Below are positions 41,559 through 50,425 of a stretch of DNA of 64,000 bases, piece by piece. Source of the stretch: an uncultured Aquimarina sp. GTDB lineage: Bacteria; Bacteroidota; Bacteroidia; Flavobacteriales; Flavobacteriaceae. The notes under the pieces are model-generated. The model was given only the letters and a program-made list of their open reading frames with translations. It searched no databases and was not told the DNA's origin. How positions within the stretch are numbered: the first letter of the stretch is position 1; every line of letters begins with the position of its first letter. The position numbers and the translations under genes are program-made. The stretch lies in the NCBI RefSeq assembly GCF_947492405.1, contig NZ_CANLMP010000003.1:558001-622000 (forward strand), in the 5' to 3' direction.

Positions 41559-43226
41559 ATGAGAATATTACTGTATGTTTTTATTACATTTTTGGTTTTT
41601 GGTTCCTGTAAAAAAGGAAAAGAAGAACCACAAAAAGAGTTACAGCCTAAAGTAATTTGGAAACCTTATGATGAAACTAAGGATTTAGAATCGACTAAAA
41701 AGCTGGAACAAGCAAGAATGCATTTAAAACTTGTGAATTCTAAAATTTTAGATAAAAATGATATATGGAAACCTTTAGCATCGGAACTTGAAGATTTTTC
41801 AGCGGAAGACTACAATAGGTTAAAGAAATTTATACTTGAAAAAGATATACCAACGATTCAGCAAAGTGTCAAAAAAGGAGAGCTTTCGTATGAAGAGTTG
41901 GTTAAGTTTTATATTTATAGAATCAGAAAGTATGAGAGTGATAATTCTTTATCTCTAAATGCTGTTATATCCTTAAACCCTAAGGTTGTGAAACAAGCGA
42001 GAGTCTTAGATAAAGTAGATAAAAATACTATTAAAATAAACTCTGTTTTTGGAATGCCAATTATGCTAAAAGATAATATTGGTACCAAAGATATGCTTAC
42101 CACTGCAGGAGCTATTGCATTACAAAATAATAAAACAGATAATGCCTTTATAACTCAGCGTTTATTAGATGAAAATGCATTGATTTTGGGTAAAGCAAAT
42201 CTTAGCGAATGGGCATATTTTCTTTGTATTGGTTGTCCTGTTGGATATAGTGCAATTGGAGGTCAGACTCTTAATCCATATGGTAGGATGATTTTTGAAA
42301 GTGGTGGTTCTAGTTCTGGTAGTGGTGCAGTTGTTGCTGCGAATTTTTGCACAGCGGCAGTGGGCACCGAAACAAGTGGATCTATTTTATCTCCTTCTAG
42401 TCAGAATTCTGTTGTGGGATTAAAACCAACGATTGGTTTGTTAAGCAGATCTGGTATTGTGCCAATTTCAAGTACTTTGGATACACCAGGCCCAATGACA
42501 AAAAGTGTAGTTGATAATGCTATTTTGTTAAATGCGTTGGTAGGAAAAGATCCAAACGACACTACTTCTGTTTCTTCAGAAACAGATTTTTTGATAGCTG
42601 CAAAAGATTCAATTGTAAAAGGAAAGCGTTTTGGTGTTATTAAGAGTTTTTTACAAGATTCTCTATATGCAATAGCGATTGATCAAATCAAAACAGCAGG
42701 TGGAGAGGTTATAGAAGTGGAACCAGAACAAATCTCACTACCTGGATTTCTTAGTATTTTGAATATTGATATGAAGAATGATCTTCCTAAATATATAAAA
42801 ACCTATGCTAGTGATAACATCAATATAAATACGATAGAAGATGTAATAGCATTTAATTTAAGAGATACACTTATCAGGATTCCATATGGTCAAGGTATAT
42901 TTGAAGGAATCGTAAAGGACAGTACTACTAAAGAAGGTTTGGAAAAAATAAAAGAAGATCTTAAGATTACCGCTCGTAAATATTTTGATTCTCAAATTGA
43001 TGAACATGGTCTAGATGTAGTATTGTCAATAAATAACTATCATGCTGGTTATGCCGCTGTGGCTAAATATCCAGCTTTAACGGTGCCTATGGGTTATACC
43101 GAAAAAGGTGAGCCTAAAGGGCTTACTATTATTGGGAAGTCATTTTCGGAAGCCAAATTGTTACAACTGGGATTTTGGTATGAGTCAATATCTAAAAAGC
43201 GTAAGATGCCTATTATGTACAATTAA
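41559..43226 (+). CDS. Amidase signature family lipoprotein
   Basis: 555 residues. Lipobox FGSC17, so membrane-anchored. Amidase signature catalytic triad: Lys171 (IMLKDNIGT), cis-Ser in GGSSSGSGA (~249-257) and nucleophile Ser275 in GTETSGSI; the usual DTGGS is ETSGS here. GLKPTIGLLSRSGIVPISSTLDTPGPM matches the family core. A ~100-residue N-terminal helical extension precedes it. Hydrolyses amide bonds of an unknown substrate; members of this subgroup are annotated as Asp-tRNA/Glu-tRNA amidotransferase-like but lack the partners. It overlaps the convergent gene by 4 bp. Confidence 0.92.
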   Translation: MRILLYVFITFLVFGSCKKGKEEPQKELQPKVIWKPYDETKDLESTKKLEQARMHLKLVNSKILDKNDIWKPLASELEDFSAEDYNRLKKFILEKDIPTIQQSVKKGELSYEELVKFYIYRIRKYESDNSLSLNAVISLNPKVVKQARVLDKVDKNTIKINSVFGMPIMLKDNIGTKDMLTTAGAIALQNNKTDNAFITQRLLDENALILGKANLSEWAYFLCIGCPVGYSAIGGQTLNPYGRMIFESGGSSSGSGAVVAANFCTAAVGTETSGSILSPSSQNSVVGLKPTIGLLSRSGIVPISSTLDTPGPMTKSVVDNAILLNALVGKDPNDTTSVSSETDFLIAAKDSIVKGKRFGVIKSFLQDSLYAIAIDQIKTAGGEVIEVEPEQISLPGFLSILNIDMKNDLPKYIKTYASDNININTIEDVIAFNLRDTLIRIPYGQGIFEGIVKDSTTKEGLEKIKEDLKITARKYFDSQIDEHGLDVVLSINNYHAGYAAVAKYPALTVPMGYTEKGEPKGLTIIGKSFSEAKLLQLGFWYESISKKRKMPIMYN

Positions 43227-44320
43227 TTAATAAGCGCATTAATTTTTATCCATAACTCATTATCAAAGCTTGAAGGTCCAAGTAATGCCTGACCAGTGTC
43301 ATCCCCCATTCTAATGATTACTAAATTCTGACTAGGAACTACATAGAGTTTTTGGTCATCTTTACCTAAGCCAGCAATAAGATCACTAGGTCCATCTGGC
43401 ATTAGTTCTCCAGGAAATTCATCTTCGAACGCTGGCGCCCTAAAACTTGATTTACCATTCAGCCACCATAAATATCCGTAAGCTTGATTTAGGTTTTGTG
43501 AAGTAGTAGTCATTTCAGTAAAGTAATTTTGATCACTAAGGATTTGGTTGTTATCCCAAATTCCTTTATTAAGATTTAATAGACCAAAACGAGCCATACT
43601 TCTGGCTGTACTGTAGTATATGTTAGCATATCCAATACTTACCCATGTTCCGTTCATCCCAATTTTGTTTTTTAGTTTAGTATCAAAATAGGTGTTGTAA
43701 TCTGTGTTTGCAGCTCCTGCAACGATATCTGTTAGTAATGTATACGCAGCATTATGATAATACCAGAAATTTCCTGGTTCATTAAGAAAACTTAAGCAAT
43801 CAAAATCAGTACAATTTTGATTGGATACATTATAATCTAAACCAGTTGTCATCATTAAATGATTTTTTACTGTAATTGCTTGTTCTTGATCTGTTGTAAT
43901 ATCTGCCCATTGAGTTCCTAGGTACGTTGCAGAAGAAGTATTAATGTCTAGTAATCCTTCTTGTTGTGCCAGTCCTACAGTAAAAGCAGTTAATGTTTTT
44001 CCTGCGGAATACCAAGGGTTGTTATCAAAAGCAGATCCCCCATTGAAGTATCTCTCTACTACAATTTTTCCGTTTTTTAGGATGATAAATGCCTTGGTGT
44101 TTTTTTCTTCCAGAAAATTATAAAGAGGTTGTTCTGCATCAGTGTTCCATCCTAAATCAGTAATAGTTGTGGTTTCCCATTCCTCAGAATCGATAGGAGG
44201 AAAATATAAAGCATTTTGATCAGGGGTAGGAACTTCTGTAAGAATTTCCTCGGCTTCATCAGAACAAGAAATGGTAAAACTAAGTAATAGAGAATAAAAT
44301 AAAGTCATTATATTTTTCAT
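43223..44320 (-). CDS. Serine hydrolase lipoprotein (class C beta-lactamase family)
   Basis: Start chosen at 44318-44320 (MKNIMTLFYSLLLSFTISC), which gives a proper lipoprotein signal peptide with Cys19; 365 residues. Penicillin-binding/beta-lactamase fold: SxxK at 105-108 (SAGKTLTAF), Tyr motif YHNAAYTLL, and LIAGLGKDDQKLYVVP-QNLVIIRMGDD near the end in place of the HxG/KTG motif. Members are esterases, D-aminopeptidases or PBP4-like enzymes; true beta-lactamase activity is not implied. Single gene, convergent with the amidase. Confidence 0.9.
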   Translation of the reverse strand: MKNIMTLFYSLLLSFTISCSDEAEEILTEVPTPDQNALYFPPIDSEEWETTTITDLGWNTDAEQPLYNFLEEKNTKAFIILKNGKIVVERYFNGGSAFDNNPWYSAGKTLTAFTVGLAQQEGLLDINTSSATYLGTQWADITTDQEQAITVKNHLMMTTGLDYNVSNQNCTDFDCLSFLNEPGNFWYYHNAAYTLLTDIVAGAANTDYNTYFDTKLKNKIGMNGTWVSIGYANIYYSTARSMARFGLLNLNKGIWDNNQILSDQNYFTEMTTTSQNLNQAYGYLWWLNGKSSFRAPAFEDEFPGELMPDGPSDLIAGLGKDDQKLYVVPSQNLVIIRMGDDTGQALLGPSSFDNELWIKINALIN

Positions 44321-44433
44321 AAGTTGGGGGTTATGCAGATTTAGACAGTACAATATACAAAAGGTTTAACGGTTGATATTTTTTAACATATAGAGTTATT
44401 GGTAATTATGTGCTAAACTTTAGTTATTCATTG

Positions 44434-44441
44434 TATCTTTG
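44434..44441 (+). promoter_or_regulatory. -7 box of the rimO promoter
   Basis: TATCTTTG matches TAnnTTTG and lies 20 bp before the ATG. No clear TTG is found about 20 nt upstream, so the call rests on the -7 box and its place in a short divergent spacer. Confidence 0.5.
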
Positions 44442-44461
44442 CAAACCTTTATCCAAAAGAT

Positions 44462-45763
44462 ATGAGAACAAAGACTTTAAAGAAAAATAAGATCAATGTG
44501 GTTACATTGGGTTGTAGTAAGAACGTATATGATAGTGAGGTTCTTATGGGACAACTGAAAGCCAACAACAAGGAAGTAGTTCATGAAGAAGAGGGCAACG
44601 TTGTGGTTATTAATACTTGTGGTTTTATTGCAAATGCAAAAGAAGAATCTGTAAATACTATTTTAGAATATGTACAGAAAAAAGATCAAGGTATAGTTGA
44701 TAAAGTTTTTGTTACTGGATGTTTGTCAGAAAGATATAAACCAGATTTACAAAAAGAGATTCCAGATGTAGATCAATATTTTGGTACTACAGAGTTACCA
44801 GGTTTATTAAAAGCATTAGGAGCTGATTATAAACACGAATTAATAGGGGAAAGATTAACGACAACTCCTAAAAATTACGCTTACTTAAAAATAGCAGAAG
44901 GTTGTGATCGTCCTTGTTCTTTTTGTGCAATTCCAATAATGCGGGGTAAGCATAAGTCAACACCAATTGAAGAATTAGTTACAGAAGCAGGTAAGTTAGC
45001 TGCCGATGGTGTAAAAGAGTTAGTTCTAATTGCACAGGATTTAACCTATTACGGATTAGATCTTTATAAAGAAAGAAAGTTAGCAGATTTACTTCGTGAG
45101 TTAGTAAAAGTCGAAGGTATTGAGTGGATACGTTTGCATTATGCATTTCCCACAGGATTTCCGATGGAAGTTTTAGAGGTAATGAGACAAGAACCTAAAA
45201 TCTGTAATTATATTGATATACCATTACAGCATATAGCGGATCCGATTTTGAAATCCATGCGTCGTGGTACTACTAAAGCCAAAACCACCAAACTCCTTAA
45301 AGAGTTTAGAGCTGCAGTACCGGAAATGGCAATTCGTACTACATTAATTGTTGGGTATCCAGGAGAGACGCAAGAAGATTTCGAAACATTAAGGGATTGG
45401 GTAAAAGAAATGCGTTTTGAGCGTCTTGGATGTTTTACTTATTCTCATGAAGAAAACACACATGCTTATAATCTAGAAGATGATGTCCCCGAAGAGGTGA
45501 AAATGGATCGCGCCAATGAAATCATGGAGATACAATCCCAAATCTCTTGGGAATTGAATCAACAGAAAATAGGACAGGAATTTAAGGTTGTTATTGATCG
45601 AAAAGAAGGGCCATATTTTGTAGGTAGAACTGAATTTGACTCTCCTGACGTAGATAATGAGGTGTTAATTGATGCTTCTAAGTTTTATTTAAAAACTGGA
45701 GAATATACTACTGTCAAAATATATGAAGCTGAGGATTTCGATCTGTATGGAGAGGTAATTTAA
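44462..45763 (+). CDS. rimO: Ribosomal protein S12 methylthiotransferase RimO
   Basis: 433 residues. Radical-SAM enzyme that methylthiolates the S12 Asp near the decoding centre. N-terminal UPF0004 domain with cluster cysteines C18 (LGCSKN), C53 (NTCGF) and C87 (TGCLSE); radical-SAM motif C148-x3-C152-x2-C155 (CDRPCSFC); C-terminal TRAM domain ending YEAEDFDLYGEVI. Length is normal. The stop overlaps the convergent gene by 4 bp. Confidence 0.97.
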   Translation: MRTKTLKKNKINVVTLGCSKNVYDSEVLMGQLKANNKEVVHEEEGNVVVINTCGFIANAKEESVNTILEYVQKKDQGIVDKVFVTGCLSERYKPDLQKEIPDVDQYFGTTELPGLLKALGADYKHELIGERLTTTPKNYAYLKIAEGCDRPCSFCAIPIMRGKHKSTPIEELVTEAGKLAADGVKELVLIAQDLTYYGLDLYKERKLADLLRELVKVEGIEWIRLHYAFPTGFPMEVLEVMRQEPKICNYIDIPLQHIADPILKSMRRGTTKAKTTKLLKEFRAAVPEMAIRTTLIVGYPGETQEDFETLRDWVKEMRFERLGCFTYSHEENTHAYNLEDDVPEEVKMDRANEIMEIQSQISWELNQQKIGQEFKVVIDRKEGPYFVGRTEFDSPDVDNEVLIDASKFYLKTGEYTTVKIYEAEDFDLYGEVI

Positions 45764-46260
45764 TCTGATATAATAGATTTGTAATCACCATCAAATACTA
45801 CTTTCCAGCTTTTACCTTTATCGGTGCTCTGTAACCAAGTTTGTCTAACTGTATTATCAGGATTTTTCTGCCATGATATTTTATTAGACAATGTGCCTTT
45901 TTCGGTATCAACCTGATTTTGTAATACCATTTTACCATCTTTAATATTTCCTTGAATATGCAACGTTAATCCAGAGTTATCAACCCAAAATTGCTCCCAT
46001 TGATTGGTTCTGGGATTATATTTATTTAAACTAGTACCGTGATATTTGGATGTGGTGGAATGATAAGTTTCTTTAATTACCTTATCATCGATAATTGCTT
46101 CAATTTTGCTTTTACCAACAATTGTATCGGTGTTATGTTTATAAACATTCCATTCGCCAATCCAAAAATTGAATTCTGCATATTTATGATCAATATTTTT
46201 TTGTGCTGATAATATAGTTGTCACAAATACCAGTAGAAAAAATACGCTAGGTTTCATCAT
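45760..46260 (-). CDS. Exported DUF1579-like protein
   Basis: 166 residues. Signal peptide (PSVFFLLVFVTTILSAQ). Mature part starts with FNFWIGEWNVY, and has the beta-barrel pattern W-VYK, SKIEAIIDDKVIKETYHS, LNKYNPRTNQWEQFWVDNSG and RQTWLQSTDKGKSWKVVFDG. This is the lipocalin-like DUF1579 arrangement. Ligand unknown. Convergent overlap with rimO. Confidence 0.75.
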   Translation of the reverse strand: MMKPSVFFLLVFVTTILSAQKNIDHKYAEFNFWIGEWNVYKHNTDTIVGKSKIEAIIDDKVIKETYHSTTSKYHGTSLNKYNPRTNQWEQFWVDNSGLTLHIQGNIKDGKMVLQNQVDTEKGTLSNKISWQKNPDNTVRQTWLQSTDKGKSWKVVFDGDYKSIISD

Positions 46261-46295
46261 ACTTCGAAGTATTAAATAAAGAATGACTTTAAAGA

Positions 46296-46456
46296 TAAAA
46301 AAAATCGAGGATTATTATAATCCTCGATTCTGTTGCGTAATACTCTTTAGATTTTTTGGCTAATTCTAATATAAGAGAGAACTTTATTTCTTTATTTTGT
46401 TAAGGGACAAAGTTTTATGTTAAACGCTTTATTTTTGATTTAATTTTATTCGGGCG
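46296..46456 (-). ncRNA. Candidate ~155-nt small RNA with own promoter and terminator
   Basis: On the minus strand TACTTTTG (46457-46464) followed by CGCCCG is a good -7 box. About 120 nt later an 11-bp stem (AATCGAGGATT and its complement, 46303-46313/46319-46329) is followed by eight T. There is no ATG or plausible reading frame between them. The stretch TTAGAATTAGC and the bases around it (46357-46370) closely resemble the 3' untranslated region of the small lipoprotein operon (~49950). It may be a regulatory RNA or the surviving shell of a lost lipoprotein gene. Confidence 0.5.
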
Positions 46457-46464
46457 CAAAAGTA

Positions 46465-46810
46465 TTTAAAAAAGAGATACGAAATTCGTAATTTAAAGTG
46501 ATGCTTATTTTGATTTTACAATTAAGAAGAATGGTAGCTTAGGATTTTCGTAACTTAGGAAGGGCAGGGGATGAGATATTAATAAAGTTATTAAATAATG
46601 AGTTATTTGAATGTATTTTTTTTAGGTTTTTATTGAAATATATTCATTCCTGTTTTTGCTTAATAAAGTATAAACTTAACAATTTGGTAATATTATAGGA
46701 TGAAAACTCCGTTATGATAATTTTTTATATAAAAAATAGAAGATAAGTTGGTTATAATCTAATAAGTGGGTTAAAGATATTTAGTTAGATCTATTTTGGC
46801 CAGATTTATT
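46465..46810. other. Spacer, no gene recognised
   Basis: AT-rich, no frame with protein-like features on either strand, no strong hairpin. It lies between the candidate small RNA promoter and the terminator of the nitroreductase operon. Confidence 0.4.
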
Positions 46811-46853
46811 ACAAAATAAAAAGAGGCTTGAATGTTTAATAATTTCAAGCCTC
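46811..46853 (-). terminator. Terminator of the AraC-pirin-nitroreductase unit
   Basis: Perfect 10-bp stem GAGGCTTGAA (46823-46832) / TTCAAGCCTC (46844-46853) with an 11-nt loop; on the minus strand it is followed by a T-rich run. It lies 24 bp after the nitroreductase stop. Confidence 0.85.
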
Positions 46854-46877
46854 ATATATATACCCAAAAATTAGTAT

Positions 46878-47507
46878 TTATATAATTTCGAATAATTCAC
46901 TGATAGGCTTACGCACCTTTTTAGTGTGTTGAGTTGCGTCTTCTTCAGATCGATATCCTATTGTTGCAATTACAGCAGCGGATAAACCTTTTTTGGATAA
47001 CCCTAATATCTCATTATAATCTTTTGGTTCAAAACCCTCCATCGGACACGCGTCAATTTTCAGTTCCGCACAGGCTGCTAGTAAGTTTCCTAAACCAATA
47101 TAGGTTTGTTTAGCGGTCCAGGATTTTACTGTTTCATCGCTAAACTCACTGATTTTAGACTTCATGAAATCACCATATCCTTTTAAATCATCTAAATTTA
47201 AATCTTGTATAGTTGCTTTTAATTTTAGATAGTCATCGATTACTTTCTCATCAACCTTTGTGTAATTACAAAAAACAATTAATTGCGAAGCATCTACAAT
47301 TTGAGACTGACCCCAGGATTTAGGTTGTAACTGTTTACGAATTTCAGGATCTTCTATAATCAATACTTTATATGCCTGCAACCCGTAGGATGAGGCAGAT
47401 AGTGAAATAGCTTGTTTGATTTTTTCAAGGTCAGATTCAGAAATCTTTTTGCTAGAGTCAAATCTTTTGGTGGCGTAACGCCATTCTAAATTTTTTAATA
47501 GTTCCAT
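46878..47507 (-). CDS. NAD(P)H-dependent nitroreductase family oxidoreductase
   Basis: 209 residues, FMN-binding. LEWRYATKRFDSSKKIS (7-23) is the FMN phosphate-binding start of the NfsB/YfkO class, with SASSYGLQAYKVLII, GLGNLLAACAELKIDACPMEGFEP and the end KKVRKPISELFEII. It reduces quinones, nitro compounds or similar electrophiles. The gene lies 11 bp after the pirin gene and in the same direction as the AraC regulator, which suggests an electrophile-response unit. Confidence 0.93.
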   Translation of the reverse strand: MELLKNLEWRYATKRFDSSKKISESDLEKIKQAISLSASSYGLQAYKVLIIEDPEIRKQLQPKSWGQSQIVDASQLIVFCNYTKVDEKVIDDYLKLKATIQDLNLDDLKGYGDFMKSKISEFSDETVKSWTAKQTYIGLGNLLAACAELKIDACPMEGFEPKDYNEILGLSKKGLSAAVIATIGYRSEEDATQHTKKVRKPISELFEII

Positions 47508-47518
47508 ATGAGTATGAT

Positions 47519-48232
47519 TTATAGTGTAATTGGAACTTCCATGAGTAATATTTTAGAAGCTCCGTTTGAATTAATTTTAATTTGTTCTACGTCCCAGATT
47601 CCTAGTCCATCTCTTTTTTCTAATATGTTATCTTCGATCGTTACGCTTCCTTCTAAAACAAAGGCATAGACTCCATTTTTTTTATCTTTCAGCGTATAGG
47701 TCTGTGTGTGTTCTGTTTCTAGTTCACCGAGATGAAACCAAGCATCTTGATGAATCCAAACCCCATTGTCATCTGGATTCGGAGATAGAATTTGATATAA
47801 TTCATTTTTGATATTTTTATTCTCTATAGAGATTTGATCATATCTAGGAGTTACATTTTTCTTATTAGGAGTTACCCATATTTGTAAAAACTTTACCTCC
47901 TTATCCGAATTTTTATTATACTCGCTATGAAAGACACCCGTTCCGGCACTCATTACTTGTATATCACCTTGTTTGATTATGGTTGTATTACCCATACTAT
48001 CTTTGTGTTCTAAATCACCTTCCAAAGGAATCGATATAATCTCCATGTTGTCATGGGGGTGTTTACCAAATCCCATTCCTGATGATACGGTATCATCATT
48101 AAGCACTCTTAATGCTCCAAAACTCATCCTTTCTGGATTGTAGTAATTTCCGAAACTAAACGAATGATATGAGTTTAACCATTCAAAATTAGCTTTTCCT
48201 CTGGTATCTGATTTATGCATTATCGTTTTCAT
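47519..48232 (-). CDS. Pirin family protein
   Basis: Start chosen at 48230-48232 (MKTIMHKSDTRGKANFEWLNSYHSFSFGNY), 237 residues. Bicupin; the N-terminal cupin has the metal His pattern GKHPHDNMEIISIPLEGDLEHKDSMGN and GVFHSEYN. The C-terminal cupin (~150-237) has lost the ligands, as usual. YhhW-type pirins act as quercetin dioxygenases, so with the neighbouring nitroreductase a role in phenolic or quinone stress is plausible. Confidence 0.92.
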   Translation of the reverse strand: MKTIMHKSDTRGKANFEWLNSYHSFSFGNYYNPERMSFGALRVLNDDTVSSGMGFGKHPHDNMEIISIPLEGDLEHKDSMGNTTIIKQGDIQVMSAGTGVFHSEYNKNSDKEVKFLQIWVTPNKKNVTPRYDQISIENKNIKNELYQILSPNPDDNGVWIHQDAWFHLGELETEHTQTYTLKDKKNGVYAFVLEGSVTIEDNILEKRDGLGIWDVEQIKINSNGASKILLMEVPITL

Positions 48233-48327
48233 AATATATCCTTTCTTTATATTTGAATACAAAGTTCTAGTATTATATGATTGTTTGAAATGTGATAATA
48301 CGGAAGAATGTTATAAAAATCCGATAT

Positions 48328-49194
48328 TTAATGCTGTTGTCTAAACTGAGAAGGCGAGAAGCTTGTACATTTCTTAAAGAAGTTACTAAAATTAGCAGGT
48401 TCTGAAAAACCTAATTCATATCCAATTTCCTTTGTAGTTTTTCCTGAAAAGCTAAGAAGTCTTTTTGCAGCTACAATAATTCTGGATTGTAAGTATTCTT
48501 TAGCAGTTTTTCCTATAAGGGATTTGATAGTTCTGTTTAAGTGATCCGGTGTAACATGCAATGTTTCTGCATATTGATGTACTTTATGCCAATCTGAGAA
48601 ATGTTCTTCGACTAAATTTTTATATTCTTTCAATATAGTAGAACCTGCGTGAAGCTGTTGAGGATCTTTTCTACTAATATCACATATATTATTGCTATAA
48701 ATTAAAAGAAGCTTTAATAAAGCCCCAATTGCTTCTAACTTAAATTTCGAATCAATGTGGTAGGTTTCGAAAATTTGGACGCTATATGTATTCAATTTTT
48801 CCAATTGTGTTTCGTTTAAAGAAAGAGGAGGAGTATAACCATAATCTTGAAATAAGTTGATGTCTTCAATAAAACGATAGTCAATATTGTTTTTAATAAG
48901 AAATTGTCTAGAAAATGTAATTACCCAACCATAGGATTTCTGCTCTTCCAGGATTTGATGTACTTGTCCCGGACTAAGGAAAAAAACCTGACAATCTTCA
49001 AGCAAGAATTCGTTAAAATCAATGATATGGATGCCCTTAGCTTTTGATACTAAAAGAATAATGTAAAAATCATGTCGATGTGGTGTGTCAATTTTACCTC
49101 CAGCTTTATCATAAATATCCTCCATTTTTTTTATATCAAAAACGATCTGCTTTTCCGTTTCATCTGTTAGTTTGTACGTTTTAATGGAAGCCAT
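48328..49194 (-). CDS. AraC family transcriptional regulator
   Basis: 288 residues. N-terminal cupin-like sensing domain (PHRHDFYIILLVSKAKGIHIIDFNEFLLEDCQVFFLSPGQVH), C-terminal double helix-turn-helix (HVTPDHLNRTIKSLIGKTAKEYLQSRI and TTKEIGYELGFSEPANFSNFFKKCTSFSPSQFRQ). It is encoded 95 bp upstream of the pirin gene on the same strand and probably activates pirin and nitroreductase. Confidence 0.93.
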   Translation of the reverse strand: MASIKTYKLTDETEKQIVFDIKKMEDIYDKAGGKIDTPHRHDFYIILLVSKAKGIHIIDFNEFLLEDCQVFFLSPGQVHQILEEQKSYGWVITFSRQFLIKNNIDYRFIEDINLFQDYGYTPPLSLNETQLEKLNTYSVQIFETYHIDSKFKLEAIGALLKLLLIYSNNICDISRKDPQQLHAGSTILKEYKNLVEEHFSDWHKVHQYAETLHVTPDHLNRTIKSLIGKTAKEYLQSRIIVAAKRLLSFSGKTTKEIGYELGFSEPANFSNFFKKCTSFSPSQFRQQH

Positions 49195-49226
49195 TTTCTG
49201 ATTTTAAGTATAAATACGATTTCTTT

Positions 49227-49850
49227 TTATTGTAATATGTTGATCATTTTTTCTGCAATACCTGCATTAAAAGGGTGTATACTAGATTTTAATAAAGTTA
49301 ATGTATCAAAACTACCGCCATATACCTTCATGGTTGCATTCGGGTCGGCACCTTGTTCGATTAAAAACTTGGTCATTTCAGGAAGATTAAGTGGTGCTTT
49401 TTGTCTCCACATTTCTACGCCATTACTTGCTGCGTAATTTAATAATGTAGCTTGATGACCATATTTTGACTTTTTGAAGACTAATTTAGGATCAAGTTTG
49501 ATTATTTTTTTGAGCTTTTTAAAATCACCATCAACAAGAAAATTAACTGCCTTTTCAAAATTATGGTCATAATGACCTTCTAATTGTTCAACAATTTCCC
49601 AATTCTTAAAACCATATTCATTAGCAACGGTTGTTTGACAATCTTCTCTGGTAAACTTAATTTTTTTCAATTCTTCTACAGGTATTCCTAAATAATCAAT
49701 ATGGTAATTATTTATTTCTCTGAAAATGAAATCTTGGTTATTTTGTATCCCTTCTAACATGCGATCTGCAATTTTGGACAAGTGAGTTTTGATCAATGAA
49801 TATTGATCCGTCTGATAAAGAAGATTGCCATAAAAAGAAACCAGATTCAT
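49227..49850 (-). CDS. Ankyrin-repeat protein
   Basis: 207 residues. The N-terminal half is helical without a recognised domain (one ankyrin-like stretch DGDFKKLKKIIKLDPKLVFKKS at ~108-130). The second half has two more repeat units: GHQATLLNYAASNGVEMW- and LPEMTKFLIEQGADPNATMKVYGG. A protein-binding role is likely; no signal peptide. It lies 32 bp upstream of the AraC gene. Confidence 0.75.
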   Translation of the reverse strand: MNLVSFYGNLLYQTDQYSLIKTHLSKIADRMLEGIQNNQDFIFREINNYHIDYLGIPVEELKKIKFTREDCQTTVANEYGFKNWEIVEQLEGHYDHNFEKAVNFLVDGDFKKLKKIIKLDPKLVFKKSKYGHQATLLNYAASNGVEMWRQKAPLNLPEMTKFLIEQGADPNATMKVYGGSFDTLTLLKSSIHPFNAGIAEKMINILQ

Positions 49851-49896
49851 AATTCTTTATCTAATCATTTTCTTTAATTCGCTACTAATAATACAA

Positions 49897-49930
49897 ATAA
49901 AAAAGGGAAAGTCTTTTGGACTTTCCCTTT
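49897..49930 (-). terminator. Terminator of the small lipoprotein operon
   Basis: Perfect 12-bp stem AAAGGGAAAGTC (49902-49913) and its complement (49919-49930), loop 5 nt, followed on the minus strand by six T. It ends the transcript of the two tiny lipoproteins. Confidence 0.88.
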
Positions 49931-49989
49931 AAAATAAGATTTACTCTTCTTATTTGCTAATTCTAATCTATAAAAGAGGTTTATTGTAA

Positions 49990-50154
49990 TTATTCATTAC
50001 CACCTATGACGATTTCGTCATCTTCGGTGTTTTCGTCTTCTGTATTGTTATCGTTACTTTCTTCGTTGAAAACTTGACTTTCAATAGTTTCGTTTTCACA
50101 AGAAACGAATACTGTAGCTAATACTAATACTAATAGAAATGTAATTTTTTTCAT
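49990..50154 (-). CDS. Small acidic lipoprotein, copy A
   Basis: 54 residues. Basic start and hydrophobic core (KKITFLLVLVLATVFVSC) with lipobox VSC19. The mature part is 35 residues with 15 acidic side chains and many Asn, no cysteine, ending in EIVIGGNE. It is probably an unstructured surface-exposed tail on a lipid anchor. Paired with copy B 51 bp upstream. Its 3' untranslated region resembles the candidate small RNA at 46296. Confidence 0.7.
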   Translation of the reverse strand: MKKITFLLVLVLATVFVSCENETIESQVFNEESNDNNTEDENTEDDEIVIGGNE

Positions 50155-50205
50155 TTTTGTTTTATTTTATTGTTTTAAATTTTATTTCGAGGGTGTTTTA
50201 TTTTT

Positions 50206-50358
50206 TTAGTTACCTAAACCATGACTGTTATCGTCATAGATATCAATGATTTCTGGCTTGTCATTTCCTTCATTGAATGTTTCGTCTTCTACAGATGTAC
50301 TTTCGCAAGATGCTAAAGCAATAACAAGCATAAATAGAAATGGGATTTTTTTGATCAT
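50206..50358 (-). CDS. Small acidic lipoprotein, copy B
   Basis: 50 residues, same plan as copy A: KKIPFLFMLVIALASC with lipobox ASC18, then a short acidic tail (EDETFNEGND, DIYDDN). The pair shares the signal peptide style, the E-x-FNEG/FNEE element and size, so a duplication is likely. First gene of the unit; the promoter lies ~60 bp upstream. Function unknown. Confidence 0.7.
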   Translation of the reverse strand: MIKKIPFLFMLVIALASCESTSVEDETFNEGNDKPEIIDIYDDNSHGLGN

Positions 50359-50417
50359 TTTAATAAAAATTAATTATGTGTTTATTTTTAAATTTTCTTA
50401 TTTTTTCAAAACGGGTG

Positions 50418-50425
50418 CAAATGTA
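50418..50425 (-). promoter_or_regulatory. -7 box of the small lipoprotein operon
   Basis: TACATTTG on the minus strand, followed by CACCCG, the same start-region pattern as at the candidate small RNA promoter (TACTTTTG, CGCCCG) and at rpmB. Leader to the first ATG about 55 nt. Confidence 0.65.

Noticed and set aside
48328..49930. Toxin-antitoxin or defence function for the ankyrin protein next to AraC
   Set aside because: No partner gene, nuclease motif or other defence hallmark; only protein-binding repeats can be supported.
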